Part shown: positions 7,737-15,924 of the stretch, one piece after another
Layout of the letters: every line of letters begins with the position of its first letter
Position numbering within the stretch: position 1 is the stretch's first letter
Source: Mycobacterium sp. 852002-51057_SCH5723018
GTDB lineage: Bacteria; Actinomycetota; Actinomycetes; Mycobacteriales; Mycobacteriaceae
Direction of reading: 5' to 3'
Assembly (NCBI RefSeq): GCF_001667035.1
Contig: NZ_LZIR01000008.1
Location: forward strand, 216,842-280,841
DNA length: 64,000 nucleotides
Position numbers and translations under genes: made by a program
Notes under the pieces: generated by a model
The model's input: only the letters and a program-made list of their open reading frames with translations
Told to the model about the DNA's origin: nothing
Databases searched by the model: none

Positions 7737-9578
7737 ATGGACGACGAGACCGACGAGGCCTTCGAGGCTCTGTTGCGCTATATGCGCGATTCTCGCGGCT
7801 TCGACTTCACCGGTTACAAGCGCACCTCACTGGTGCGTCGTGTCCGTCATCGGATGGGTCAGGCCGGTTACACCTCGTTCGATGAGTATCTTGATGTCCT
7901 GCAGGCCAACCCGGCCGAGTTCGCGTCGCTGTTCAACACCATTCTCATCAACGTCACCGCTTTCTTCCGCGATCTGGAAGCCTGGGAATTCATCGGCGCC
8001 GAGGTCATTCCGCGGATCCTGGCCGAGCGTGGGCCCGACGATCCGGTCCGGGTGTGGAGCGCGGGATGTGCGTCGGGGCAGGAGGCGTACACGCTGGCAA
8101 TGCTGCTAGCCGAGGCGCTGGGTCCCGATGCGTTCTGGCAGCGGGTCAAGATCTACGCCACCGACATCGACGAGGAGGCGCTCACCGAGGCACGCACCGC
8201 GTCCTACGACGCCAAGTCCGTCGAGTCGGTCCCGCCAGATCTGTTGGCGCGCTATTTCGAACAGGTCAACAGCCGCTACGTTTTCAAGAAGGATCTGCGC
8301 CGCGCGGTCATCTTCGGGCGTAACGATCTGGTCAAGGATGCCCCTATCTCGCGCGTCGACCTGCTGGTCTGTCGCAACACGCTGATGTACCTCACCGCCG
8401 AGACGCAGCGAAACGTATTGGGCCGCCTGCATTTCGCGCTCGCGCCCCGGGGCACGCTGTTCCTCGGGCACGCCGAGATGTTGTTGAGCCACAGCGACCG
8501 CTTCGCGCCGCTGAACCTCAAGAACCGGATCTTCCGCAAGGTCGACGCGTTTCATGGCGCGGTGGACCGCTACGGCGCGGCCGCCGCGTTCTATGAGCGC
8601 CAGGTCGACTTGCCGGGCCTGGCCTCGGTGCGAGACTTGGCTTTTCGGGCCAGCCCGGTGGCTCAGATCGTGGTCACCGGTGAGGACACCGTCGCGATGA
8701 TCAACCAGCAGGCGGAGAGCCTCCTCGGGCTCTCGGCCCGCGACATCGGCCGGTTGCTGCGAGATCTCGAAGTGTCCTACCGTCCGGTCGAACTGCGCTC
8801 CTACCTGGAGCAGGCCAAGGTGGAGCGCCGGTCGGCGCGGATCCCCGACGTCAAGTGGCAGCGACCCGGCGCCGAGACGGTGTGGTTCGAGATCCACATC
8901 AACCCGCTCGTCGACGCCGAAAACGGGCTGCTCGGCGTGTCGATCGTGTTCTTCGACGTTACCGCGACGCGAGCCCTCCTGGACAAGGTCGTCCAGACCA
9001 ACCACCAGCTCGAGGCGGCCTACGAAGAGCTGCAGTCCACCAACGAGGAACTCGAGACCACCAACGAGGAACTGCAGTCCACGGTGGAGGAACTCGAGAC
9101 GACCAACGAGGAACTGCAGTCCACCAACGAAGAGCTCGAGACGATGAACGAGGAGCTGCAGTCCACCAATGACGAACTGCACACCATCAACGACACGTTG
9201 CACGAGCGCAGCGTCGAACTGGACGACGCCAAGAACTTCCTGGACTCGCTGATCAACTCGGTTCAGCTGGGAATGGTCGTGGTGGACCGGGAGATGCGGG
9301 TGGTGGTGTGGAACCGGGGATGCGAAGACCTTTGGGGGCTGCGAGCCGACGAGACCACGGGGTCGATGCTCACCGCTTTGGACATCGGCCTGCCGCTGGA
9401 CGGCGTGCGGCCCTTGATCGGCAACGCGTTCGTCGACCCGGACAGCGCCGGCGAGGCGGTGGTGGAAGCATTCAACCGGCGCGGCCGGCCGACCCGGATA
9501 CGGGTCTTATGCACGTCGTTTCGGTCGGCCGGGGGAACCGTCGCCGGGGCGCTGCTGCTCATGGAGGTTGTGGGCTAG
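7737..9578 (+). CDS. CheR methyltransferase with PAS, coiled coil, PAS
   Basis: A 613-residue protein. The N-terminal CheR domain (about 1-265) has the helical lead-in FTGYKRTSLVRRVRHRM, the SAM loop VWSAGCASGQEAYTL, YATDIDEEALTEAR and the motif DLLVCRNTLMYL. A PAS domain follows (about 285-420). Then come eight near-identical heptads of the type NEELQST/NEELETT forming a coiled coil (about 430-486), and a second PAS (about 500-613). CheR methylates glutamates, normally on chemoreceptors; fused PAS sensors suggest it responds directly to redox, light or ligands. The ATG chosen gives MDDETDEAFEALLRYM, with GGAG just upstream. It lies 53 bases after the STAS-HATPase gene. Confidence 0.9.
   Translation: MDDETDEAFEALLRYMRDSRGFDFTGYKRTSLVRRVRHRMGQAGYTSFDEYLDVLQANPAEFASLFNTILINVTAFFRDLEAWEFIGAEVIPRILAERGPDDPVRVWSAGCASGQEAYTLAMLLAEALGPDAFWQRVKIYATDIDEEALTEARTASYDAKSVESVPPDLLARYFEQVNSRYVFKKDLRRAVIFGRNDLVKDAPISRVDLLVCRNTLMYLTAETQRNVLGRLHFALAPRGTLFLGHAEMLLSHSDRFAPLNLKNRIFRKVDAFHGAVDRYGAAAAFYERQVDLPGLASVRDLAFRASPVAQIVVTGEDTVAMINQQAESLLGLSARDIGRLLRDLEVSYRPVELRSYLEQAKVERRSARIPDVKWQRPGAETVWFEIHINPLVDAENGLLGVSIVFFDVTATRALLDKVVQTNHQLEAAYEELQSTNEELETTNEELQSTVEELETTNEELQSTNEELETMNEELQSTNDELHTINDTLHERSVELDDAKNFLDSLINSVQLGMVVVDREMRVVVWNRGCEDLWGLRADETTGSMLTALDIGLPLDGVRPLIGNAFVDPDSAGEAVVEAFNRRGRPTRIRVLCTSFRSAGGTVAGALLLMEVVG
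9024..9194 (+). repeat. 21-base coding repeat (heptad coiled coil) in the CheR gene
   Basis: About eight consecutive 21-base units encode alternating EELQSTN and EELETTN heptads. Units differ mostly by silent changes and a few substitutions (V for N, M for T, D for E). The same arrangement is typical of CheR-PAS and CheB/CheR fusion proteins, where it forms a parallel coiled-coil signalling helix. Confidence 0.9.
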
Positions 9579-9585
9579 CCCTAAG

Positions 9586-10536
9586 TCAGCGGTCGGTTGC
9601 CCACCGCGCGACCGCCTCCTTGGCCGCTTGATGAGCCAGTTGTGCGCGGCGAATCGACTCCTGCGCCCTATGCCGCGCGATGGACACGGTGTCAGCAGTG
9701 GCGCCGAATCCTTCGGAAAGATCATCGTGTCTGCGCCGCAGTTCGGCCGCGCGGTCTCGCGCCGATTCGGCGCGGGCGGCTGCCCGTCCCATAGCCTCGT
9801 CGAGCTGTGTGGCGGTCTCGCCCCCGGTGCCCACTGTTTCTCCCTCGGCTCCCACCTCTACGGTGGTGGCCTCATCGCCCCTGCCCGCCGTCGGGCGTTG
9901 CGCCAGGGGACCCAGCGGTATCGCGGCCCCGCCTTCGTCTGGCCGCGGCTTGACCAGCGGCGCACCGGCGACGATGTCGGCCAGGACGTGCCCGATCCTG
10001 TAAATCGGCAATACGAGGTCGGCGCCGGACCGCGCGGCCGCCATCGGCATCGACGCATATTTGGCGGTTTCCGGGCTTTGGGCGATCACGATTGCGCCGG
10101 CCCGCTTCATGGCGACGGTGCCGACGGCGCCGTCTTGCCCCGAGCCGGACAACACAACCGCCACGCTCCGAGCGCCGTACGACTTGGCCACGGACGCCAG
10201 CAGCAAGTCAAAGCGGCGTTCCCCGAGCGGCTCCGTTTCGTGCAGCCAGCAGATGCCGTCCGGTGCAACTTCCAGGTGCATGCGGGGCGGACACACGGCT
10301 ACGTGCCCCGCCGCCAACGCCTGCCCGTCGCGCGCCCAGCTGACCCCATGGGGTGTTTGCCTGCCGAGGAGCGTCGGCAGCACGCTGCTGAGACCCCCGA
10401 GGTGTTGTTGCACGACAACTGCGGCCGGGAACTCCGCCGGCAAATCGCGCAGGACGATGGAGAGGGGTTCCAGGCCGCCCGCCGACGCCAGCAACACCAC
10501 CAGCTCAACCGGGGGATGGTGCTGGTCGGTCGTCAT
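9586..10536 (-). CDS. second CheB-type methylesterase with C-terminal coiled coil
   Basis: A 316-residue protein. Residues 8-185 are a CheB methylesterase domain: LLASAGGLEPL (Ser), VVVQQHLGG (His), VLSGSGQDGAVG (Asp), with no receiver domain. The C-terminal third is a proline/glycine linker followed by an Ala/Arg/Glu-rich coiled coil (about 240-316). It is convergent with CheR, 7 bases between the ends, and is divergent from the glycosyltransferase. Two methylesterases around a single CheR suggest two competing demethylation or localisation partners. The residue before the serine (LLAS instead of IGAS) is a mild departure from consensus. Function is inferred from the family. Confidence 0.85.
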   Translation of the reverse strand: MTTDQHHPPVELVVLLASAGGLEPLSIVLRDLPAEFPAAVVVQQHLGGLSSVLPTLLGRQTPHGVSWARDGQALAAGHVAVCPPRMHLEVAPDGICWLHETEPLGERRFDLLLASVAKSYGARSVAVVLSGSGQDGAVGTVAMKRAGAIVIAQSPETAKYASMPMAAARSGADLVLPIYRIGHVLADIVAGAPLVKPRPDEGGAAIPLGPLAQRPTAGRGDEATTVEVGAEGETVGTGGETATQLDEAMGRAAARAESARDRAAELRRRHDDLSEGFGATADTVSIARHRAQESIRRAQLAHQAAKEAVARWATDR

Positions 10537-10661
10537 TGTCTCAGTGTCCCCCCGCCCGCGGATAAGTGACAGTTCGCTTGGGGGCGCCGCAGGTCACCCG
10601 TGCGACTGCTATCCACTATGCGAAACGTAGGACGCGCGGCGAAGAGCGGCCGGCTAGTTGT

Positions 10662-10686
10662 GTTTCGTTGCGATGGAGCAGGGTAG
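10662..10686 (+). promoter_or_regulatory. SigF-type promoter candidate for the glycosyltransferase
   Basis: GTTT, exactly 15 bases, then GGGTAG: the best match in the window to the SigF pattern GTTT-N15-17-GGGTAT. It lies in the divergent region, 42 bases before the GTG start, leaving room for a short leader with GGACGGAG. Confidence 0.5.
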
Positions 10687-10728
10687 GACTTTCTTGGTGG
10701 CCGCCGAGCGCAATCAAGGTGGGACGGA

Positions 10729-11907
10729 GTGCTGGTGAAGATCGCGATCGTGACGGGTGACGACATCCTCACTGACGACCCTCACCAGCTTTGTGCCGCG
10801 CTCGCTGCCCGGGGACACCAGGCGGTCACCTACGTCAGGCAACGAGACAGGCGACCCGCGGAAGCGACCACCGACGGGGGCTGCCGGATCAGGTCGATAA
10901 GCGTGGGTCCGCGCGTGGCGGCTTCGCCGGCGGAGGTGCTGCCCCATGTCGGGGAATGGGCCGCGACACTTGAACGCCTCTGGTCAACCGATCAACCCGA
11001 CGTTGTGCACGCCTACGGCTGGCTGGGCGGGCTGGCCGGGCAGTTGGCCGCGCGACGGCAGCGCATACCGGTCGTCCAGACCTTTCAGGGGCTCGTGGCG
11101 ACCTCGCGTGGCGGTTCGCGGCAAGAGAGCGAGCGTGAACGCATCGAGCCGCTATTGGCGCGCGGCGCGGGCTGGGTGACCGGTGAGTGCACCGCGGACG
11201 TCGAGCTGCTGGCCCGGCTGCGTCGCAGCCGGGCGCGCGTTTCCGTCCTGGGCAGCGGCGTCGACGTGGAGCGTTACAGTCCGGTGGGACCGGTGGTCGC
11301 CCGGAACGGCCTGCACCGCGTTCTTGCCATGGCACCCGATCTTTCGTCGCACAACGGTTTCGACATCGCTATCCGAGCGCTGCCCAGGGTGATGGGGACG
11401 GAGCTGGTCATCGCGGAAACGGCCGCCGGCGACCCCGCCAACGCGGCCGCGCGCGCCGCACTCGAACACCTCGCCGGCGAGTTGGGGGTGGCCGACCGGG
11501 TCCGCTTCGCGGGTGCGGTCGGCGCCGACGATCTGCCGAGGCTGCTGCGATCCGCCGACGTCGTCGCGTGCACGCCGCGCCAGCCGCCGCTCTGCGCGAC
11601 GGCGTTGCGGGCCATGGCAAGTGGCGTGGCGGTGGTCGCACTTCCCGTCGGTGTCCTGAGCGACGTCGTCGTGGACGCCGTCACCGGGCTCGTGCTGTCC
11701 CAACACAGCCCGGCTGCGGTGGCCGCCGGCTTGAGAAGCCTTCTGGCGCAAAGCTTCCAGTGTGACAGCATGGGGGCGGCCGGCCGAAGCCGCGCGGTGT
11801 CGCGGTTCAGCTGGGACCGGATCGCCCTCGACTCCGTGAATATTTATCTACGGCTGGCGTCGCCGCGTCCGGCGCCATCCGACTTGCAGCCGGCGGAGCC
11901 GCAGTGA
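10729..11907 (+). CDS. GT4-type glycosyltransferase
   Basis: A 392-residue glycosyltransferase of the GT-B fold, family 4. The N-terminal domain shows VKIAIVTGDD and DVVHAYGWLGGLAG; the linker has SVLGSGVDVERYSP; the C-terminal domain has DRVRFAGAVGADDLPRLLRSADVVA and a late ALRAMASGVAVVALP region. The usual E-x7-E sugar-nucleotide motif is altered: the first Glu is replaced (PPLCATALRAMASG), so the donor or the activity may differ. It has no signal peptide or membrane segments. GGACGGAG precedes the GTG start; a second GTG two codons later is an alternative. It shares a GTGA overlap with the AraC gene downstream. In mycobacteria such enzymes build mannosides, glucans or glycolipids, but the product here is unknown. 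Confidence 0.85.
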   Translation: MLVKIAIVTGDDILTDDPHQLCAALAARGHQAVTYVRQRDRRPAEATTDGGCRIRSISVGPRVAASPAEVLPHVGEWAATLERLWSTDQPDVVHAYGWLGGLAGQLAARRQRIPVVQTFQGLVATSRGGSRQESERERIEPLLARGAGWVTGECTADVELLARLRRSRARVSVLGSGVDVERYSPVGPVVARNGLHRVLAMAPDLSSHNGFDIAIRALPRVMGTELVIAETAAGDPANAAARAALEHLAGELGVADRVRFAGAVGADDLPRLLRSADVVACTPRQPPLCATALRAMASGVAVVALPVGVLSDVVVDAVTGLVLSQHSPAAVAAGLRSLLAQSFQCDSMGAAGRSRAVSRFSWDRIALDSVNIYLRLASPRPAPSDLQPAEPQ

Positions 11908-12968
11908 CCGTCGTCGCCGACGCCGCGACGTCCGGCGTTCGGGATGGGGTAGCGGGTGGATCCGACGCGATAGAGGTCGACCTTCGCGCCGCTCCTGCGA
12001 CCTATGCGTCGCCGGGGTATAGCCCTGCGGCCGTTCGCTACGAGCAGTTCCGCACCGTCGATCAGGGGGCTGCGCGCCGGTTCTTTGCCGGCGCCTACAC
12101 GCCGGGCTGGCGGATCAACGGACACATCGGCCGCTGGGCCATCACCCATCAACGTTGCGCAGCGGGCTCGATGACGATCGACGAAGTGGTGATTGAGGGT
12201 CGGTTGGGCGTCGAGATTCCACCCGCCGACTCCGTCGTCGTGATCCAACCCCGGGCGGGATCGCTGGCAGTGACCGGTGTGCCGTTCCCGCATGTGGAAT
12301 GCCCAGTGCTGGTGGCGCACGGCATGTCTTGCGCGCTGCAGGTGAACGGCGCCCGGTTCGACGTGGTGACTATCCAGGCGGAGGCGCTGAACAAGGTCGC
12401 CGCGGAGTCACATACGCCGTTGTCGCAGCAGGTCCGGTTCCTGAGTTGCCGCCCACGCTCGCGCGGCGCCGTGCCCGCCTGGCATCGAGCGCTGGAGTAC
12501 GCGACGGCAACCCTGGCCGCCCCCGAGACCGCCCAGCAACCCCTGGTGGTCGCGATGCTGGCCCCCTTGCTGGCCGGCGCGCTGCTCGAGTGCTACCCGT
12601 CGAATGTGACCGAGCTGGATCCGGCCAGCGACCCCGCGCTCCCAGCGACGCTCAAGGACGCGGTGGCCTTCATCCACCGCCACGCCGCGGCGGACATCGG
12701 CATCAACGACGTGGCCGGCGCGGTGCATCTGACGCCCAGGGCGGTGCAGTACCTTTTCCGGCGCCAGCTCGATACCACGCCGACGGAGTACCTGCGCCGC
12801 GTCCGGCTGCACCGCGCGCATCAAGAGCTGATGGCGGGTGGGCCGACGACGGCGACCGTCACCGAGATCGCGCAGCGTTGGGGCTTCGCCCACACCGGCC
12901 GGTTCGCGGTGCTCTATCGGCAGACGTACGGGCAGAGCCCGCACACCACGCTCAAACAAACGATGTAG
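11904..12968 (+). CDS. AraC family transcriptional regulator
   Basis: A 354-residue protein with a variable N-terminal sensing domain and a C-terminal double helix-turn-helix of the AraC/XylS type. The second half shows DIGINDVAGAVHLTPRAVQY, then FRRQLDTTPTEYLRRVRLHR, and the second helix pair VTEIAQRWGFAHTGRFAVLY with the family signature ending in YGQSPHTTL. The GTG start overlaps the glycosyltransferase stop by 4 bases (GTGA), so the two are translationally coupled. It may control this operon. The N-terminus resembles the AraC-binding-like domain found in many actinobacterial members; no ligand can be assigned. Confidence 0.88.
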   Translation: MTVVADAATSGVRDGVAGGSDAIEVDLRAAPATYASPGYSPAAVRYEQFRTVDQGAARRFFAGAYTPGWRINGHIGRWAITHQRCAAGSMTIDEVVIEGRLGVEIPPADSVVVIQPRAGSLAVTGVPFPHVECPVLVAHGMSCALQVNGARFDVVTIQAEALNKVAAESHTPLSQQVRFLSCRPRSRGAVPAWHRALEYATATLAAPETAQQPLVVAMLAPLLAGALLECYPSNVTELDPASDPALPATLKDAVAFIHRHAAADIGINDVAGAVHLTPRAVQYLFRRQLDTTPTEYLRRVRLHRAHQELMAGGPTTATVTEIAQRWGFAHTGRFAVLYRQTYGQSPHTTLKQTM

Positions 12969-12992
12969 CCCGGCCGCGTCTAGCATGTGGGC

Positions 12993-13427
12993 GTGGTCGA
13001 GATTCACGTGGAGCGCACCATCAACGCGCCGGAGGAGCAGGTCTTCGACTGGCTGGCCGACCCGGTCAACCTGGCCGCCGCCCCGCTCGCCCTGCGGGGC
13101 CGTTACGCGAAGGGTTCGCCGGGGCCGGGTGCGGGCGCGGTGCGCGAGGTGCTCGGGGTGGGGACGTGGTTCCGCGAAGAGATCACGGCCTACGACCGGC
13201 CGCGCAGCTACTCCTATCTCATCGTGCGGTCGTTCCCGCCGTTCAATCATGACGGCGGCACGCTGACGTTCACCGCTTCGGGAGGCGGCACCCACGTCGA
13301 CTGGCTGAGCAACTACACCCACCCCGCGCGGGCCGGGGGCAGGCTGCTGGAGGCGGTCACGTATCCCCTGCTTCGCTCCAGCTTCCTGGCGATCCTTGAC
13401 GCCTGCGCGCAGCGGCTGGGGAAGTAG
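12993..13427 (+). CDS. SRPBCC (START-like) family protein
   Basis: A 144-residue protein of the polyketide-cyclase/START-like fold. It begins VVEIHVERTINAPEEQVFDWL, the typical first strand plus helix, continues with an arched sheet (WFREEITAYDRPRSYSYLI) and ends with a long C-terminal helix (LRSSFLAILDACAQRLGK). Such proteins bind hydrophobic ligands. A GTG two codons upstream is an equally possible start. It follows the AraC gene on the same strand by about 20 bases. The role is unknown. Confidence 0.8.
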   Translation: MVEIHVERTINAPEEQVFDWLADPVNLAAAPLALRGRYAKGSPGPGAGAVREVLGVGTWFREEITAYDRPRSYSYLIVRSFPPFNHDGGTLTFTASGGGTHVDWLSNYTHPARAGGRLLEAVTYPLLRSSFLAILDACAQRLGK

Positions 13428-13433
13428 TCGCCG

Positions 13434-14780
13434 TCAACCGCTCAATCGGTGCATCAGCTGGCCGGCGGCGTATCGCCCGCTGACCACGGCGCCGGTGACG
13501 GTGGCCGGATTATTGACGCCGACGGCCTCACCCGCCAGGTAGAGCCGGTCGCCGATCGGTTCGGCCAGCCGTCGCCGGTCTTCCAGGCCGGAACCCGGCG
13601 CGTGAAACGAATACGCGCCGCGTGCATAGGGGTCGATCGTCCAATTCGACGTTCGGACCTCCACGGGGGAGATGTCGTCGCCGAACAGTCGCCGGGCGAC
13701 GGGCAGGGCGGTCGCCATCAGGTCGCCGGGCGAAGACGACTCCGCCGACCGGCCGCGATCACCGGCGTTGAACGCCAACACAATTGGGCCCGCCGCGCTG
13801 GGCAGGGTGAACCACTGCGACCACACGCCCGGGGCGGTGCCGAGGAATTGGTAGAAGGCGTTCTCCACGTTCCAGGTTCGGCGGGTGAAACGGAAGAAGC
13901 TCTTGGACAGCGCGCCGAATCCCAGTGCGGTCACGGCACGCGTGTGTCCGTCGGGAAGGGGCGGATCGAACGCGATGGCACCCGATTTCAGCACCCCCAG
14001 GGGGACGGTGACGATCGCGGCGGCGCCCTCGAACGACCGGTTGGGAGCCTGCACGACGACGGAGCTGTCGCGTCGCGCGATCGCGGTGACCGGCGTGCCC
14101 AGCGTGACCTGAAGGCCGTCGGCCAGCAGCCTGGGCAGGGCGTCGTACCCGCTGGTGACCACGCACTGCTCGCCGCCGGCGTAATCGCCCTTGTCAAATG
14201 TGGTGGCCGACAGCTGATCCGCGTCGGCGGCGTATTCGTTCTCGATCTCGGTGGTGAGGTAAAAAGCCAGCTGGGCGCGGTCGGATCCGGAAAGCTCTTC
14301 GGTTTGTGCCGCGGAGTTGACGGCGGCGCCGAGGCTCCCGCCGTCCACCTGGCCACGAGCCGCTTCGACGAACTTGCGCCAGGTATTCGGGTCGTAGTGC
14401 AGCGGCTGCAGCGGGGGATCGACCGCGAGCTTCGCCCACCCGTAGTAGTCGGTGGCGGCCAGCTGGGCCCGCGCCCGGCGCGCCAGTTCCGTCACCGGGT
14501 TGTCCGCTGTGCCGTGGATCCAGGACGCGCCCATCTCGAGCGGTACGCCCCAGTCGTGGTTGGTGTATACCCTGCCGCCGATGCGATCGCGGGCTTCGAT
14601 AACGCGCACCGGCCACCCGGCGTCGGCGAGGCTGCGCGCGGCGGACAGCCCCGCCATGCCGGCGCCGACGATGAGCACCGACTTGGTGTCGGGTGGCGGC
14701 GGGTGACCCGTCGCGCAGGCGGCCGCCAGCCCTCCGCCGACCACGCACGTCGAGGCCGCGAGAAACTCCCGACGGCTCAT
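13434..14780 (-). CDS. Tat-exported flavin amine oxidase, predicted lipoprotein
   Basis: A 448-residue FAD-dependent amine oxidase. The N-terminus MSRREFLAASTCVVGG is a twin-arginine signal that ends in a lipobox (LAAAC near residues 19-23), so the enzyme is probably folded in the cytoplasm, exported by Tat and lipid-anchored outside. The FAD-binding GxGxxG (VLIVGAGMAGLSAARSL) starts near residue 35, followed by EARDRIGGRVYT, and the C-terminal FAD segment is GDRLYLAGEAVGVNN. It resembles polyamine/monoamine oxidases and plant-type LSD1-like enzymes; the substrate is unknown. A GTG three codons upstream is an alternative start. The end lies 6 bases from the convergent SRPBCC gene. Confidence 0.88.
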   Translation of the reverse strand: MSRREFLAASTCVVGGGLAAACATGHPPPPDTKSVLIVGAGMAGLSAARSLADAGWPVRVIEARDRIGGRVYTNHDWGVPLEMGASWIHGTADNPVTELARRARAQLAATDYYGWAKLAVDPPLQPLHYDPNTWRKFVEAARGQVDGGSLGAAVNSAAQTEELSGSDRAQLAFYLTTEIENEYAADADQLSATTFDKGDYAGGEQCVVTSGYDALPRLLADGLQVTLGTPVTAIARRDSSVVVQAPNRSFEGAAAIVTVPLGVLKSGAIAFDPPLPDGHTRAVTALGFGALSKSFFRFTRRTWNVENAFYQFLGTAPGVWSQWFTLPSAAGPIVLAFNAGDRGRSAESSSPGDLMATALPVARRLFGDDISPVEVRTSNWTIDPYARGAYSFHAPGSGLEDRRRLAEPIGDRLYLAGEAVGVNNPATVTGAVVSGRYAAGQLMHRLSG

Positions 14781-14958
14781 CGGGGACACGTCTGTCAGCG
14801 TCCCACACCGCAACGGGCCGTGGGCCGGGATTGTTGCACGATCGTGCTGAAAATGTCGGCGTGTATCGGCCCATTTCGCCGCGGCCATCGTTCGGTGAGG
14901 ACTAAACTCGCGTACATCCGGAGTGCGGCAATGTTGCCGCGTTCGAAGGGGGAGCGCG

Positions 14959-15924
14959 ATGGGTGCTGGGCAATCGATTCGCACAATCGGGCGGCTCCCC
15001 GACGAACTGCCGCCAAGTCGCACGCTGACCGTGCGCGCGGCCGACGGAACTCCTTTGCACACCGAGGTTTTCGGGCCACCCGACGGGTATCCGATCGTGC
15101 TTACGCACGGCATCACCTGCGCGATCCGGGCGTGGGCACACCAGATCGCCGACCTGGCCACCGATTACCGGGTGATCGCCTTCGACCATCGTGGCCACGG
15201 GCGCAGCGGCGTTCCGCGGCGCGGCGGCTACAGGCTCGAACACCTTGCCTCCGACCTCGATTCGGTCCTCGAGGCGACATTGGCGCCGGGTGAGCGCGCG
15301 GTGCTGGCCGGTCACTCGATGGGCGGCATCGCCATCGCCGCCTGGTCGACGCACTACCGCGACAAGGTCCGCCGGCGCGCCGACGCCGTCGCGCTGATCA
15401 ACACCACCACCGGGGATCTGGTGCGGGAGGTCAAGCTGCTGTCGGTGCCGCGCGAGTTGCGGGGATTTTCAGAGGCGCGGGTCCTGGCCGCCCGTGGCCT
15501 GATCAACGTGTTGGGCGGGTTCCCGGTGCCCACCGCGGCCCGGCTCCCCAGCCGCTATGTGGTCGCGATGCTGGCGGTCGGACGGGACGCGGACCCGAGC
15601 GCCGCTCGGATCATCTACGAGCTCTTCGCACAGACATCACCCGCCGGGCGCGGCGGATGCGCCAAGATGCTCGTCGACGCGTTGGGGTCGCGGCATCTGC
15701 ACCTGGACGGTTTGACGGTGCCCACCTTGGTCATCGGCAGCGAACGCGATCGGCTGACGCCGATCGGCCAGTCCCGCAGGATCGCCCGCACCGCGCCCAA
15801 CGTGATCGGCCTCGTCGAGCTGCCCGGTGGGCACTGCTCGATGCTGGAACACCCGGGTGAGGTCAGCCGCCACCTGCGGTCGCTCGCCCAATCGGTGAGC
15901 CACGACGTGCGGATCAGCTCATAG
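14959..15924 (+). CDS. alpha/beta hydrolase (Rv3171c/Hpx-like)
   Basis: A 321-residue alpha/beta hydrolase. Motifs: oxyanion region [23 protein letters not shown], nucleophile elbow AGHSMGGIA with Ser, acid in [11 protein letters not shown], and the catalytic His in [11 protein letters not shown]. From memory of gene order it corresponds to the protein labelled non-haem haloperoxidase (hpx) in M. tuberculosis; it has no metal site, and esterase or lipase activity is more likely. The ATG follows AAGGGGGAGCGCG. It ends in a 6-base convergent overlap with the amine oxidase gene. Confidence 0.85.
   Translation: MGAGQSIRTIGRLPDELPPSRTLTVRAADGTPLHTEVFGPPDGYPIVLTHGITCAIRAWAHQIADLATDYRVIAFDHRGHGRSGVPRRGGYRLEHLASDLDSVLEATLAPGERAVLAGHSMGGIAIAAWSTHYRDKVRRRADAVALINTTTGDLVREVKLLSVPRELRGFSEARVLAARGLINVLGGFPVPTAARLPSRYVVAMLAVGRDADPSAARIIYELFAQTSPAGRGGCAKMLVDALGSRHLHLDGLTVPTLVIGSERDRLTPIGQSRRIARTAPNVIGLVELPGGHCSMLEHPGEVSRHLRSLAQSVSHDVRISS

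Noticed and set aside
9024..9194. Regular short repeats that look like a CRISPR or VNTR array
   Set aside because: They are in frame, encode the heptad coiled coil of the CheR-PAS protein, and have no spacers.
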